The position numbers and the translations under genes were made by a program. Positions 47,025-57,683 of a stretch of 64,000 bases of DNA are shown here, one piece after another. The stretch is from Crambe crambe (lineage: Eukaryota; Porifera; Demospongiae; Poecilosclerida; Crambeidae), in NCBI GenBank assembly GCA_963924555.1, contig OZ004584.1, positions 3,595,001 through 3,659,000 on the forward strand, written 5' to 3'. How positions within the stretch are numbered: the first letter of the stretch is position 1; each line of letters starts with the position of its first letter. The notes beneath the pieces are model-generated. The model did not search any database. It was not told the origin of the DNA and worked only from the letters and a program-made list of their open reading frames with translations.

Positions 47025-47765
47025 CATAGATAGTATATTACCGCCCCGGGATTGGAAACAGAACCAATTCCACGGGCAATCCGTGTTAACGTTATCATAG
47101 ATATACTAGACTACGTACACGTTATGAAATCAACGCGCGCGCGCTTAAAATCTATAACGGTACACCGCGGTACGTACATACAGAGATAATGTGCAGTGCG
47201 TGCTACTAGCGATGTGATGGACTCTTCTTCCTCTCCTTATTAATTGGTATAATATTTTCACTATTAATGCAGTGACATGCCACTCATTCTATAAAATAAG
47301 CATGATTCTTCACCCACAAAACTAGATAATATGCACAAATCTAAGTTGTGAAGACTACCATTCCACTGACAAATTTTCTTCTAGTTTTCAATATCGCTAA
47401 AGTGAACAATTATACTAGTAGGAATAATTGAAATTGTGCATGCAAATTATAAATACTAATCGCCGTTTGCAGTTTCCCTGTGATAGAGCAGCTACACGCC
47501 TCCTAATTGACCACTGCAGCCTGTTGCTACCCACGTAACTAGGTAAGTTTCTTGGTCGCATACAATAATACGGAGTGCCCGCGGAATTTTCAATTACAGT
47601 CGATTGCAGCTCCGTTCGAATTTCCGTCAGAAGCGTATGGTTTGTGAAGGCAATACAAATTTAGGCATATCAACGCTTCTATTTATGGCACGCACAAACC
47701 ATATGCTTCATTCGGAATGTTCGAACGGAGCTGCAACATATGCTACCGTTTCCAATCCCGGGGCG
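47025..47765. mobile_element. TIR element inserted in the STPR gene
   Basis: The left end reads CATAGATAGTATATTACCGC, then CCCGGGATTGGAAAC. The right end near 47747-47765 is the complement GTTTCCAATCCCGGGGCG. The interior contains a second terminus-like block (ATAGATATACTAGACTACG at 47099) and the foldback MITE at 47602-47738. The right outer edge lacks the CTATG end, so it is probably truncated or rearranged. Confidence 0.6.
47602..47738. mobile_element. Foldback MITE with CTCCGTTCGAA arms
   Basis: Inverted arms of about 50 bp: GCAGCTCCGTTCGAATTTCC and AAGCGTATGGTTTGTG at the left, complement at the right. A relative with the same arm core is at 55541-55688. Confidence 0.75.
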
Positions 47766-48274
47766 ACAGCTGATGAACAAGATTAGAGACAGTGGGAGAA
47801 AATTAGCACCAAAAGGTTATCTGAGACAGCTGATGAGAGGAAGGCCAGGGTGAAAAATCTGAGAGCCAATCAAAATCGAATGTTGTCTTCTAAAGCTGAT
47901 GATCGAGAGTCAAAGGATGAGGGAGTACAGAGATACGCCAACCAGCAGTAAAAACTAGGAGGTTGAAGTTTCATTCCAATATTGCTGCTATTCCGTATAG
48001 CTGGTATTTTTCCATGGGCGAAAGTTTCGCGATTTCAGTTGCTGAGCAAAAACAAAACCTGGCCAGCGGTCATGTGTGCGCGTGCACGCACACGTACACA
48101 GTACAGAGCTATATAGCTAGCTAAAGTTTCGATGGCATGCTAGTCAAGGCCATCTTTCCTTTGAGACTACGCTCAAGACTAGATACTGCTGAGTTCACTT
48201 GCGTTTGAAAATCGCGTAGTCCATTGCGCATGCGTTAACACCAATTTTCTTTTAAAATCAATGAGGGTCAGAGC

Positions 48275-49374
48275 ATAGATATACTAGACTACGTACACAG
48301 GATTGGAAACAGGTCACGCGCGCCAATAACGACAATACTGACAATCCGTGTAGGCAGCTGTTCGTGCTAAATTGCCCCAAACAAACAGGGGAGGAGAAGT
48401 AGTGTGCCAAATTTCTGCTAAACTATAGCCAATTGGTAAGTTCAAAGAATGCAAAGAGTGGGCTAGTATAGTGCTAAACAAGCATAGTTCTTAAAAAAGC
48501 TGATTTCTCAAGCGTTAGAGGGTATAATTGCGAGTAACAATGGTAGTTCGACTTTGTGGACCTCTGGAGCTTGGATGTTAAAAGTATAGTCTCTTTTACC
48601 CCACTAATCTGTTAGGTAGTGATCATTTATATGTAAATATATACTTTTTAAAGGTGCCTGTAAAAAAATCATGTCGATGTTACTGTTTCTTCAGATTACC
48701 CATGGCTGGCTGTCAAGAAAAGCTATAGTAAAGAAGGATACTATAATGTAGCAACTAATACTGTCACTTTACACATATTTCTTTTCATGTTATAATAAAA
48801 AAATGATAAGTACTGATAGTGCACTGCTGAACATCAAATTCATCGAGAGATTTGTTGTGATATACTTGTTTTGAGGGATCAAGATGAAGAGTAAAGCTGC
48901 CCCAGTGTATCCTTTCCTGCCCCTGATACAAGAAGGTATCTCATCTCCTAATATAAGAAAAACATAGTGAAATGGTTTCTTAAACCATCAATGGCAAATG
49001 GCATGCCATCTCCAGCCCTGCACAAAATTAAAACTATTTGAGTACATATGGTCAACTAGTGTCATTATATACCAAAAGTAAGGCATCTAGACTTCTATTT
49101 TAGTAGTAGGAGTGCAACAAAAGTTTTCAGTCACCTGTTTCCACGTTTTTCTTCCATAGCAACAGTAAATAGACTAAACTGACAGAAAAACTACTACAGC
49201 TATAGGTCATTGAACTTTTTCACTTATATTGATGCGCTAAATACCTTGCCTTTCACCCTCTTTCTTATTTTGTGTAAGATTTCTCTGTTCGCCAGGTAAC
49301 TACACGGATTATCTATAAATTCTACGCGCACATGCCCTGTTTCCAATCCTGTGTACGTAGTCTAGTATATCTAT
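48275..49374. mobile_element. TIR element, CATAGATA family, complete
   Basis: Terminal repeats of about 40 bp: CATAGATATACTAGACTACG, then TACACAGGATTGGAAACAGG at the left, perfect complement at the right. GTCAGAG (7 bp, or GGTCAGAG counted as 8) flanks both sides. The body shares blocks with the copy ending near 22662. No coding sequence recognised, so it depends on a transposase elsewhere. Confidence 0.85.
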
Positions 49375-52300
49375 GGTCAGAGATCATAAGGAAAACGCAA
49401 TGTTCAAACGCGCGAGTAAAATCAGCAGTACCTGGAATGCGGTAGTTAGCGAAGTGTATATTGAGCGATAATTTTGAAGTGGCATAAATAGGAATGATAG
49501 AAGTCCTGCCGCCTCTAACCTGTATCATGTCGCTATATTACCAGCGATGTGAGTCTATCTATTGTAGAGTCAGAAACGTATGAACTAGACGAAACTCAGT
49601 CTGAGAGTCGCGTGGTTAAATATTCGCGGACTAAAGAGAAATCGCGAAATTCGCGAAATTTTCGCCCCTCGAAATATACCCGATATACGGTATGTATTGT
49701 AGCGATGGCAGAACAACTATCTAGTAACAAGAGTTTCTCTGCGAATGATAAAGTCTTCAAGAAGAACTAGAATTCGACTGAATAAAGTCTGAATAGTTAC
49801 AGGCAGTAGCAGGCTTATTATTCTGAGAAGAGCATCAAAATCCAGACACTAACTAAAGTCTAGAAAAGAGTAACGCGAAGGTAACGTAGATAGCTTAGTT
49901 CATATTTCTAAGCGAATAAGCTGAAAGACTAAGTTCTGGTAATTTATAACTGCTGTATTATCCGTACAAGATGGTTTTATAACTGCTGTATTATCCGTAC
50001 AAGAAGGTTTCATGGCTAGTGCTACATTTGAAGCCTTTCTACTTGAGTCTTAGTTCAAAAAATTAGTAGTTTGTTCAAGGATTATAGTTTTGATCTATAC
50101 AGAAAAAAATTTTATTCAATGAATGGCAAGACTCACTAAAATTGCTCTTACGTAGAAAATTGTTATTATAACGCCTCCTGCTCGTTATTCCTGTACAGAG
50201 GTTACATATACAATTTCAAAGAGTCAAGACCATAGAATTATTTCACTCTATGCGCACGTTCGTTTCAAATATAGATTCATTGTGGCTAGTTGACCATAGC
50301 ACATTCGGCCTAACGACTCATCACCGCTTTTTTATTAAGAGTTTCTTTTTATTCCTTTTTGCCTGAAAAAAGCAGCACAGACGTTTCAGCGTCTAATGAT
50401 GTACACTGAATTTAGTCCCTGGAATTCAATCATTAGCTAATTGATTAAACTTGCTAAAACTATAACAATAGTCTACGTATAAATAGTGAACAATTTTTGA
50501 AATAGACAAACAAGCTACCTATATTTAGCATCAGACTACAAAATACAATATTAGCTAGCTTACTGCATACAAATAATTCAATTATAATTTGCTGAAGAAA
50601 AAATATAATAGAGCTCCAATACTATATTTATATCTCGTTAGTGTCCGTGGGTCTGGTAGAAAAACAAACTTCAGTCGTTAAAATTTCTTCTAAAATTATG
50701 CCATCATTGATGAATCTAGCTATTCATCTACAAATAGCGAAGTGTGTCCAAATTTTTTTTTATAATAAACCTTATCTGAATTTATTAAATTATTACAATT
50801 ATGCATTAGCTGAAATATTCATGTTGTAATTCTAAAGAATGCTTTAAATTGCGCTAATTCACATGCAAATATCCTACCATCTATTGCTTTCCTGTAAATA
50901 ATAGTGGATTTTTCAAGCTCTACTAGTGCGCATATTTGCAGCGCTGATTATAGAAGTAACAATATCTCAGTCCGGCCTTTAAATAATATTAAATATACTG
51001 GTCTTTCAGTGTGAATGGCAGTATATTGAATGCAATATTTTGTTTTAAGCACCAAATAAATCATTTACTGATCAATTGATGTAAATGCATGAAGGAGCTT
51101 TCTATAAATCATGTTCTAACAATGAGTATTTTTGATCTGTATCTGAAACTGAAGACAGATTTTCATTAGAAGTGAAGCCAAGAAGCAGTCTAATGACGAT
51201 TAGAGAAAGTCACAAATTTATTGCAAAAACTCATCTATGTGGAAAGATCATTTTGATAATGAATTATTAAAGACTAATCTAGATGAAAAGAATCTGTATA
51301 GTTGTCTCATTGCAGTAATTTCCAAATGTAAGAATTGAGGAATGCAGTGAAGACAGTGAAAGCAGTAAATGCAGTGAATGCAGTGAACATTCTGTCAAAT
51401 GATTTTATAGTGGTTTAGAATGATTTTTAAGTACGGTGAGAACGACACTCGTTTAATAGTACATTGATTGAGTCAAATTTTTTGTATACTATTTGTAAAG
51501 TATGGATGACGAATCACAGCAAATGTTATCGTATACGATTCTTCAACGCAAGGACGAAAGAAGGTATGTCCAAAAATAACTGAGACTACATTAAAACTAA
51601 TAGGCTGACATAAAGGTTCCAAAGGAGCAATCGCTGTAAACGTTAGGTGTGAGACGTACAATACACGCACTGTTGTGACTTCAAGGCCAATTGATAATCG
51701 CTATGCCTGCAGTGCAGGCCAAAGGTCCCGCTATATCATCCATGGAGTAACACGAATATTCAAACATAATTTTGCAGAATAGCCACTGCAGCATATTGCA
51801 GCAGTTATTTCGAAACCCCTATTTATGGGTTCGAATGACTACTGTAATAAATTTGCTAGTAGCTGAACATCAAAGCTAGTACAATATTGGCAAATTGTTC
51901 ACTCTATCTCAGAGAAGACATCAATATAGTGAACAAGGGATCATAAAAAAACTTGATATTCAGCGATGTACAGCGAGCTAGCGCAGCGAGCGAGCTGACT
52001 CTCAGGTCATCATTCATTCAAATTGTAGATATATATAGGTCAGGCGTTCGTACGGTAAGCACGTGTCCCTAATTAGTAGCGTTGAGCGTACATAATGCGC
52101 ATGCTCATATTGTATTTGAGCTAGAATGTTTTATACAACCTTTTGTCATAGACGCACTAGACTTATCAAAGTCAATTTTATAAGCTTGGCTTATCTAACT
52201 TCTTATGCTAAGTATTTACAACTTTTTATGTATGAAGCTTCATTGTTGGAATCACCACTAATGATTCTTATCTCTATCATTTGATATAAAACTTTACAGC

Positions 52301-54440
52301 AACAGCAATTTAAATGACATGTGCATGACGTGCATGGCATTGCAAAGTGAGCTTACTACACTACAGCGTAGTACTGGCTCTATAGGATGAGCATCTATAG
52401 TGCGATGCATCAAGGATTGTCAGGAAGATCATCGCTGAACGATTAAAATGAAGATCTAAGCTTATTAAACTTAAAAGCTGATTACCCTGCACTGTAGCCA
52501 CATTGCACTTATACGTGGCCCAGCTTGGCTTATCTATGTGCTTTTGGTAAGTATTTAGAGATTTTGATTCTTTGATATTTCTGGTTGGAACCACCACTTA
52601 CATAACTCTTGCTCTTGCTTGCTCTTGCTTGCTCGCTCGCTGTCAACTGAATGTTGAACATTGCCCTAGTTAATCGTCAATTATTAATATGATTGAATGA
52701 CCGGGGGGGGGGGGGACTGGCTAAGATGGTCTCCTGTTTCTCTAAAAGAGCTTTTTTTTTTAGACTTTAAAATTATCTAAGAACAACGGCGAAAAGGTAA
52801 AAGCGTATAGCGTGTCTGACTAAAACAGCGAACGCACCGGACCACCTGACCATGATGTTGTGCTGCAACATACAATATATATAAAGTATGTATATTGTAT
52901 AATGTAACTATATAATATGATTTGCCTTATTTTTGGTTGCAATAAGAAACTTGAAAATAGTGTTTAAAGTGTGTTAACTTTTTAAATACAAACTCTTAAT
53001 TCGATGTTCTGAAGTTTAATCTTGGATTAAAGTAGTTGATAGGTAACTTTAAACTTATCGGCAAATTATTATTGTTCTGATAATTATAAGTGAATATTGC
53101 TAGAACAGTACAAGAAATTTACCATACCAATATTTTTGGGGTGTCATCGGACTCTAGATTTTGAAAATTAAGAAATCAGATATGATTCATTAGCTATTGG
53201 GTAGCAACATAATATTTATGTACAAACAGAAAATAGCTCATTAATAAACATCTTAGCTCAAAATGGAGATTGTTTTCTGCTTAATTGAAGTAAGCTATTA
53301 TGTATGCATATTACTGTTATATCGTATTCACACAAAACTGGTCATTCACTTTCTCTCAGAAGGGTTGATTTAAACCATACACTAAAATTACTATTGTTAT
53401 TGTCTCATTAATTTTATATCTTACAGACCTTTGAAAAAAAAAACAGAATTCGTAATAATATAAACAAGTTCAGCAAGTGTGTGAATGTTGCTAGCAATGT
53501 AGGCAAAGTTTTACAGAAGATATTTTATTAGTGGTCAATTGTCTGCGATTTTGTCAGCCCGACCTGGCCCATGGCAATTCCAAGCAAATTTAATTCAATT
53601 CGTTTGAATAAGCCGAAGGGGTACTGATAGGTACGAGTGAAATAAAAATGCCTCAATCACTCGGTTATTTCTTATTCTTGGATGTGTTCATCAAAAAAAT
53701 AATCTACCCTAGACACTGGAATTGATCGTGTAGTATGCATGGGATACTGAAAAAACACGGGTCTTGTCAAATCTTCGAATAGTGATTATTTTGGTACCTC
53801 TTTTGCCAAAGTCCACGAATGTATCCAATGTATCACCCAAATAGAGAATATAAAAAAATAGTTACAATTAAATGCAATTAAACATGCTCAAAAAGTTATG
53901 GTTTCCAACTTCAAATTGTTCACAATTGTGCTCGCCTGTCTCCAGTCTCCCATCAGCAAGTCCTCGTGAGTTTCCAGCTGGTAATCTATCAGCGGGCTTC
54001 AAAATTGAACTGAGGAAAACCTATTCCATGAGAATTTAACACCCTGCTGAGGAATTAACTATTCTATTTATTAAGGTTGGGAGCAAGACGGAGAAAAACA
54101 CAAGAAGAAAGCTAAAGGGGATCTAATCTTATCAACTAAGTTTATACAATTATAGCTGATCTCAATTTCTGCTGATTAATAAATTCAGCGCTTTTATAAA
54201 ATTATTAGGCTTTGAACAAATATCCTAATAGTATTAGTTCTATTTGTGTCTCATCGGATTCCATAAATACATGATCTTAAAAAAAACACTTATCTTAGAA
54301 AGACTAGTATCCTAAATTTACTAACACGAAAAAAACATGCTCTAGAGCTAGAAGAAGCTTATGCGGCAGAGCTACATGTTTACTTATAAGTTGTTTGCCT
54401 AAATAAAAGAGTGTTCTACAAGACTTTTTTTCACTACACA
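49375..54440. other. AT-rich stretch with no recognisable gene
   Basis: About 5 kb without coding motifs I can name. Landmarks are a lone TACCGTAT-type MITE end near 49660-49694, a direct duplication of about 34 bp at 49946-50012 (TTATAACTGCTGTATTATCC twice), short GCAGTGAA-type repeats near 51350-51400, the Crypton-terminus copy near 51990-52010, and a G13 run near 52703. Confidence 0.5.
49946..50012 (+). repeat. Tandem duplication of about 34 bp
   Basis: ATAACTGCTGTATTATCCGT followed by ACAAGATGGTTT, then again with ACAAGAAGGTTT. Recent duplication. Confidence 0.8.
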
Positions 54441-54458
54441 ATTTTATTACCTATTATA

Positions 54459-54499
54459 CACCTGCCCCACTTTTCGAAAGTGGGGCAGGTGTATATTGT
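54459..54499. repeat. Perfect 19-bp stem hairpin
   Basis: TATACACCTGCCCCACTTT and its exact complement are separated by only TCG. It is a strong cruciform or RNA hairpin candidate in AT-rich DNA. I cannot assign it to a gene. Confidence 0.85.
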
Positions 54500-54580
54500 G
54501 TAATGATAAATATTTTTTATAATCATCAGTAGTTTGATATTCAATCAACATTATCTAGTTCATTCTTTATGATCCTTTTT

Positions 54581-55214
54581 TTAACGAGTAATTTTCTTGT
54601 CCCTTTCATCTTCTGGACAGGCAATCCTGTATTTCTCAATCCATATACTGGCAAATGCATTAATGAACAAGTCTGTCAGAATTTGTAGGAAGACACTATC
54701 CCTTTCCTCAGAATCTATAAAAATATCTGAACAGCTGTCCTCAGCTTCTGCTTCACCGTCTTCTAACAAGTCTGTAATCAAGTCCTCCTTTTAATAGTGG
54801 GAAGATTTTGTCATTGTTCAATGCTCATGGAATGTATCATGGCCTATAGCATACTTTAAAGCATTACGCTCTTCATAAGAGTTGTATTTATTCATCATCT
54901 CTTCCTTAAACATCATTTTTGTGAGTAAATAAAAAAGGGGATGTTTCAGTTCCAGTGGCTTCAATAGTAAACTGTTTATAGATATTCTTGAATGGAAGAA
55001 AGTACCCCACATCGTCTCTTTCTCCTCTTACTTCACTTTATCTTCACTTTATTACTGCCCAATATCTAGTTAGGATCATCTGGAAAAAAATATATTAACA
55101 AGCTTAACATGCAGGAGATAACTACACTAACTACTTATTTCATACCTCTAATGCCAGACTCATAGCTTGTACTTGCCCTACTAGCATCTGGAAGGCTTCA
55201 ATCATTGTATACGT
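54581..55214 (-). other. Weak coding-like blocks, unrecognised
   Basis: Minus-strand blocks: IEAFQMLVGQVQAMSLALE near 55210-55150 before a GT donor, a basic/aromatic block at 55012-54818, and an acidic block at 54781-54581 (EDGEAEAEDSCSDIF). They may be exons of one small gene or of a transposon ORF, but the frames between them do not join cleanly. Confidence 0.3.
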
Positions 55215-55540
55215 AATTGCCTAGCGATACGCACGCGCGTATGGACTCAGTACGCATGCACAGAGGCGAAATTGGATGGCCTAGCCTACGTCCACCTTCC
55301 TGAATAACTTCAAGAAATCTTGAGCCATCTTTTTACTCGCACTATTACGACTAAATTATGAGATACTGTGACGCGAATTATTTATCCGCGGCGCGCCCTC
55401 GCTGCTGCTTACTCAGTAAAACAAAGTCGAAGTTCGACCAACTGCGCTGCGTGTGAGTCTTGCCCGCACGAGACTAACGAAAGATAATAGAGCACTCCGT
55501 GGATATTAAATGCCCGCGAATACTGATGGTATACGGATAC

Positions 55541-55688
55541 AGCGGATTTACGCTCCGTTCGATTATTCCGTATGCCGTACACTGGAAGCGTATGCCTTGT
55601 TTTTTAAGTATAAATGTATGTAAGCACGAAGCATACGCTTCCTTTGCACGGCATACGGAATATTCGAACGGAACGTAAATCCGCTTTA
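55541..55688. mobile_element. Foldback MITE nested in left arm
   Basis: Arms of about 60 bp: AGCGGATTTACGCTCCGTTC at the left and its complement at the right, with CCGTATGCCGT and GAAGCGTATGC inside. The opposite arm of the host element lacks it, which proves insertion. Same core as the MITE at 47602. Confidence 0.85.
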
Positions 55689-56837
55689 TTTCTCAGGACA
55701 ATCATTACAGCGCTTGTTAATGTGTAACTAAGAAATCGCGAGATGTAACCAGGCAACCCTTCCAAGGCTTCAGCAAAGTTTGGGCTGCTGGAGCTTCTCA
55801 TGAGCCTTAATTCAGGTCATTTTAGTGTGAAACTGTGGACAATATACAAGGTGACTAGTAGCAAAAATATAATTTGTTTTTGTCAGAGGGCCAGAATGAA
55901 ATGAATAATTTCCCAAGTAACAACTTTGTGTTAGATTTTCTTAAACAGGATATCTGTTGTAGAAGAATCTAGTTTGCATGGAGCTTCAATTCTTTATCAA
56001 ATACTCGGAGAATCTAGTATTGAAGTATAATAAGCAATGGAAAAAGAGTATTGGCACCTTTTCCAAAATTGAGGTCCTCCATTTTGTGTTTGATTATTTC
56101 AGAGAATTATTGAATGATCCACTTAAACTGTGTGTGTATTATTGTAGTACACAGGTCAGTGTGCTTGGAGAATGTGGTGATCTCGTTAGCATAACATGCA
56201 CAACTTCATAAGCACTCTTCCATCTACGACTGATCGTCTGTGCACTACCACTTTACCCGATGAACATCAGCAGGTATTAACCACAGGTGCACCAACAATC
56301 TCAAGCTGTTCAAAAGATTATATGACGAATGTACTTGTTCATCAATGTATGTGTGTGATACAGCAACTTTTATTTGATAGAAGATGTTCAAACACCTTCT
56401 GGAAGTGCACCTGATGATGATATTGCTGTTTCCTATTGAACACAAGACTGTGGTGGTCTGCTGTTGGACATCTGCCCATTCACCTGGAGCACTATTCTTG
56501 CAAATCTTTTAGAATAACATTTTTATAAATTCTTTAATATCTGTCCTTTTTAACATAAATTTAAGAATATCACACTACTATGTATCTATAACCTAGCTAC
56601 AGTCACTGATGACCATCCTGCTGTTGCAACTTACTTCTAAAGTCTATTCCTGGATGCAGCTATGAAAGTCCGTATTTTTAACGTAATTTTAATTAGTATT
56701 CCGTAAATTTTTTATTTATTTATTTATTTTTTGCAATTAAATATTTTTTATATATAGATACATAATAATAGGGGGGGTTCACAATGATAAAGTAGAGTGG
56801 GACTTCTTCCCTTTTGGTGTTTAGTGAAGGAGTCAGT

Positions 56838-57683
56838 TCATGCTTCAGAGAGCTGAGTAACTTGTGATTCACTAGTCACAAGGTCTATTGGAGGTATAGG
56901 TGATTTTGTAGCTCTGCCAGCAGCTGATCTAGCTCCTCTGATGGCTTGGATTGAGGATCTCAGTAGTGAAAATGATAGGCGGCACCTCAGCCAACTCATT
57001 GTTGAACTATAAGATTGATCCAACTTGATGGATAATAGATTTCCCAGACGCTTGTACGTTGAGGTGGCTGCAGGTCCTAGACCTCCTGTTGAGGATAACA
57101 CCAGTGGAGAAAAGGAAGAGTGCTCTATTTCTCTGATTCTTTGTTGATAAGCACGCTTCTTCAGGTTCTCATGTTTGCGGTAGCATGCAGAGGGAGTAGT
57201 GTGCCTGTTGGAGGGAGCATGTGGGTTAAAAACCCTCACATCAAAGTATGTACGCTCAAGGCGGCCTCCCCATAACCCATTTGCTGCAATATCCAAGCGT
57301 GCTCCTTCTTGGGTGTTAGCTGAGGTCGCAGATAAGTGTTCACCCGAAATAGGTTGTAGGTGTGGTTCCGTGCAAACATCATTGCATACTTCTGATAGTA
57401 GGCTGGCAGTGAGATCTCTAATCTCATTATGCCTTATAGAAGGAAATCCTCCTTTTGGACAGGATAAGGCATGTTCTACTGAGAACTGATTGCCGCATTC
57501 ACAGTTTATTGGAATTCGAGAGGGTTGCCATCCATATCTAAGGCATAGGGCATCTCGGAAGGCACCTTTATGTAACGTGAACCCAAACTCAGCCACAGGA
57601 AGGGTAGTCATCCAGCTGGAAGCACCTTTTTCTTGAGCCAGCGTCATGGAGCGTTGAAGGGTACTGGGAAGTGATGGTTTCAT
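56838..57683 (-). CDS. Retrotransposon restriction-like endonuclease region
   Basis: 281 residues. Contains a CCHC knuckle, C61-x-C63-x7-H71-x3-C75 (NCECGNQFSVEHALSC), then IRHNEIRD, a PD-(D/E)XK-type core with ARLDIAANG (Asp131) and YFDVRVFNP (Asp148), and a basic C-terminus with EIEHSSFSPLV and RCRLSFSLLRSSI. In R2/NeSL/Hero-type elements this arrangement follows the reverse transcriptase and nicks the target site. The open frame continues upstream of its ATG, back beyond the C5 run, with a plausible polar sequence (FETWEEQYKAKDEVHKSRRK). This is therefore best read as the C-terminal half of a single ORF broken by a one-base slip. A deleted relative lies at 16048-16560. Confidence 0.85.
   Translation of the reverse strand: MKPSLPSTLQRSMTLAQEKGASSWMTTLPVAEFGFTLHKGAFRDALCLRYGWQPSRIPINCECGNQFSVEHALSCPKGGFPSIRHNEIRDLTASLLSEVCNDVCTEPHLQPISGEHLSATSANTQEGARLDIAANGLWGGRLERTYFDVRVFNPHAPSNRHTTPSACYRKHENLKKRAYQQRIREIEHSSFSPLVLSSTGGLGPAATSTYKRLGNLLSIKLDQSYSSTMSWLRCRLSFSLLRSSIQAIRGARSAAGRATKSPIPPIDLVTSESQVTQLSEA

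Larger units (their letters stand above)
46753..47951 (+). pseudogene. STPR-repeat protein gene split by transposons
   Basis: The left part (46753-47036) starts MDKAEKSKRRRER and, after a frame change, reads RRLSSETTEDREVRLDGFRA. The right part (47780-47951) reads KRLSETADERKARVKNLRAN, continues LSSKADDRESKD, and ends at a stop. These are 23-residue STPR-type repeats (E-T-x-E-x-R-x-x-R-L pattern), known from FMBP-1-like DNA-binding proteins and from many transposon ORFs. About 740 bp of TIR-element DNA separates the two parts. No intact frame remains. Confidence 0.55.

Noticed and set aside
57680-57683. ATGA overlap taken as proof of translational reinitiation
   Set aside because: The nuclease frame is open and family-like upstream of its ATG, so a one-base slip in the C5 run explains the overlap at least as well. 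Kept as a finding but not as a conclusion.
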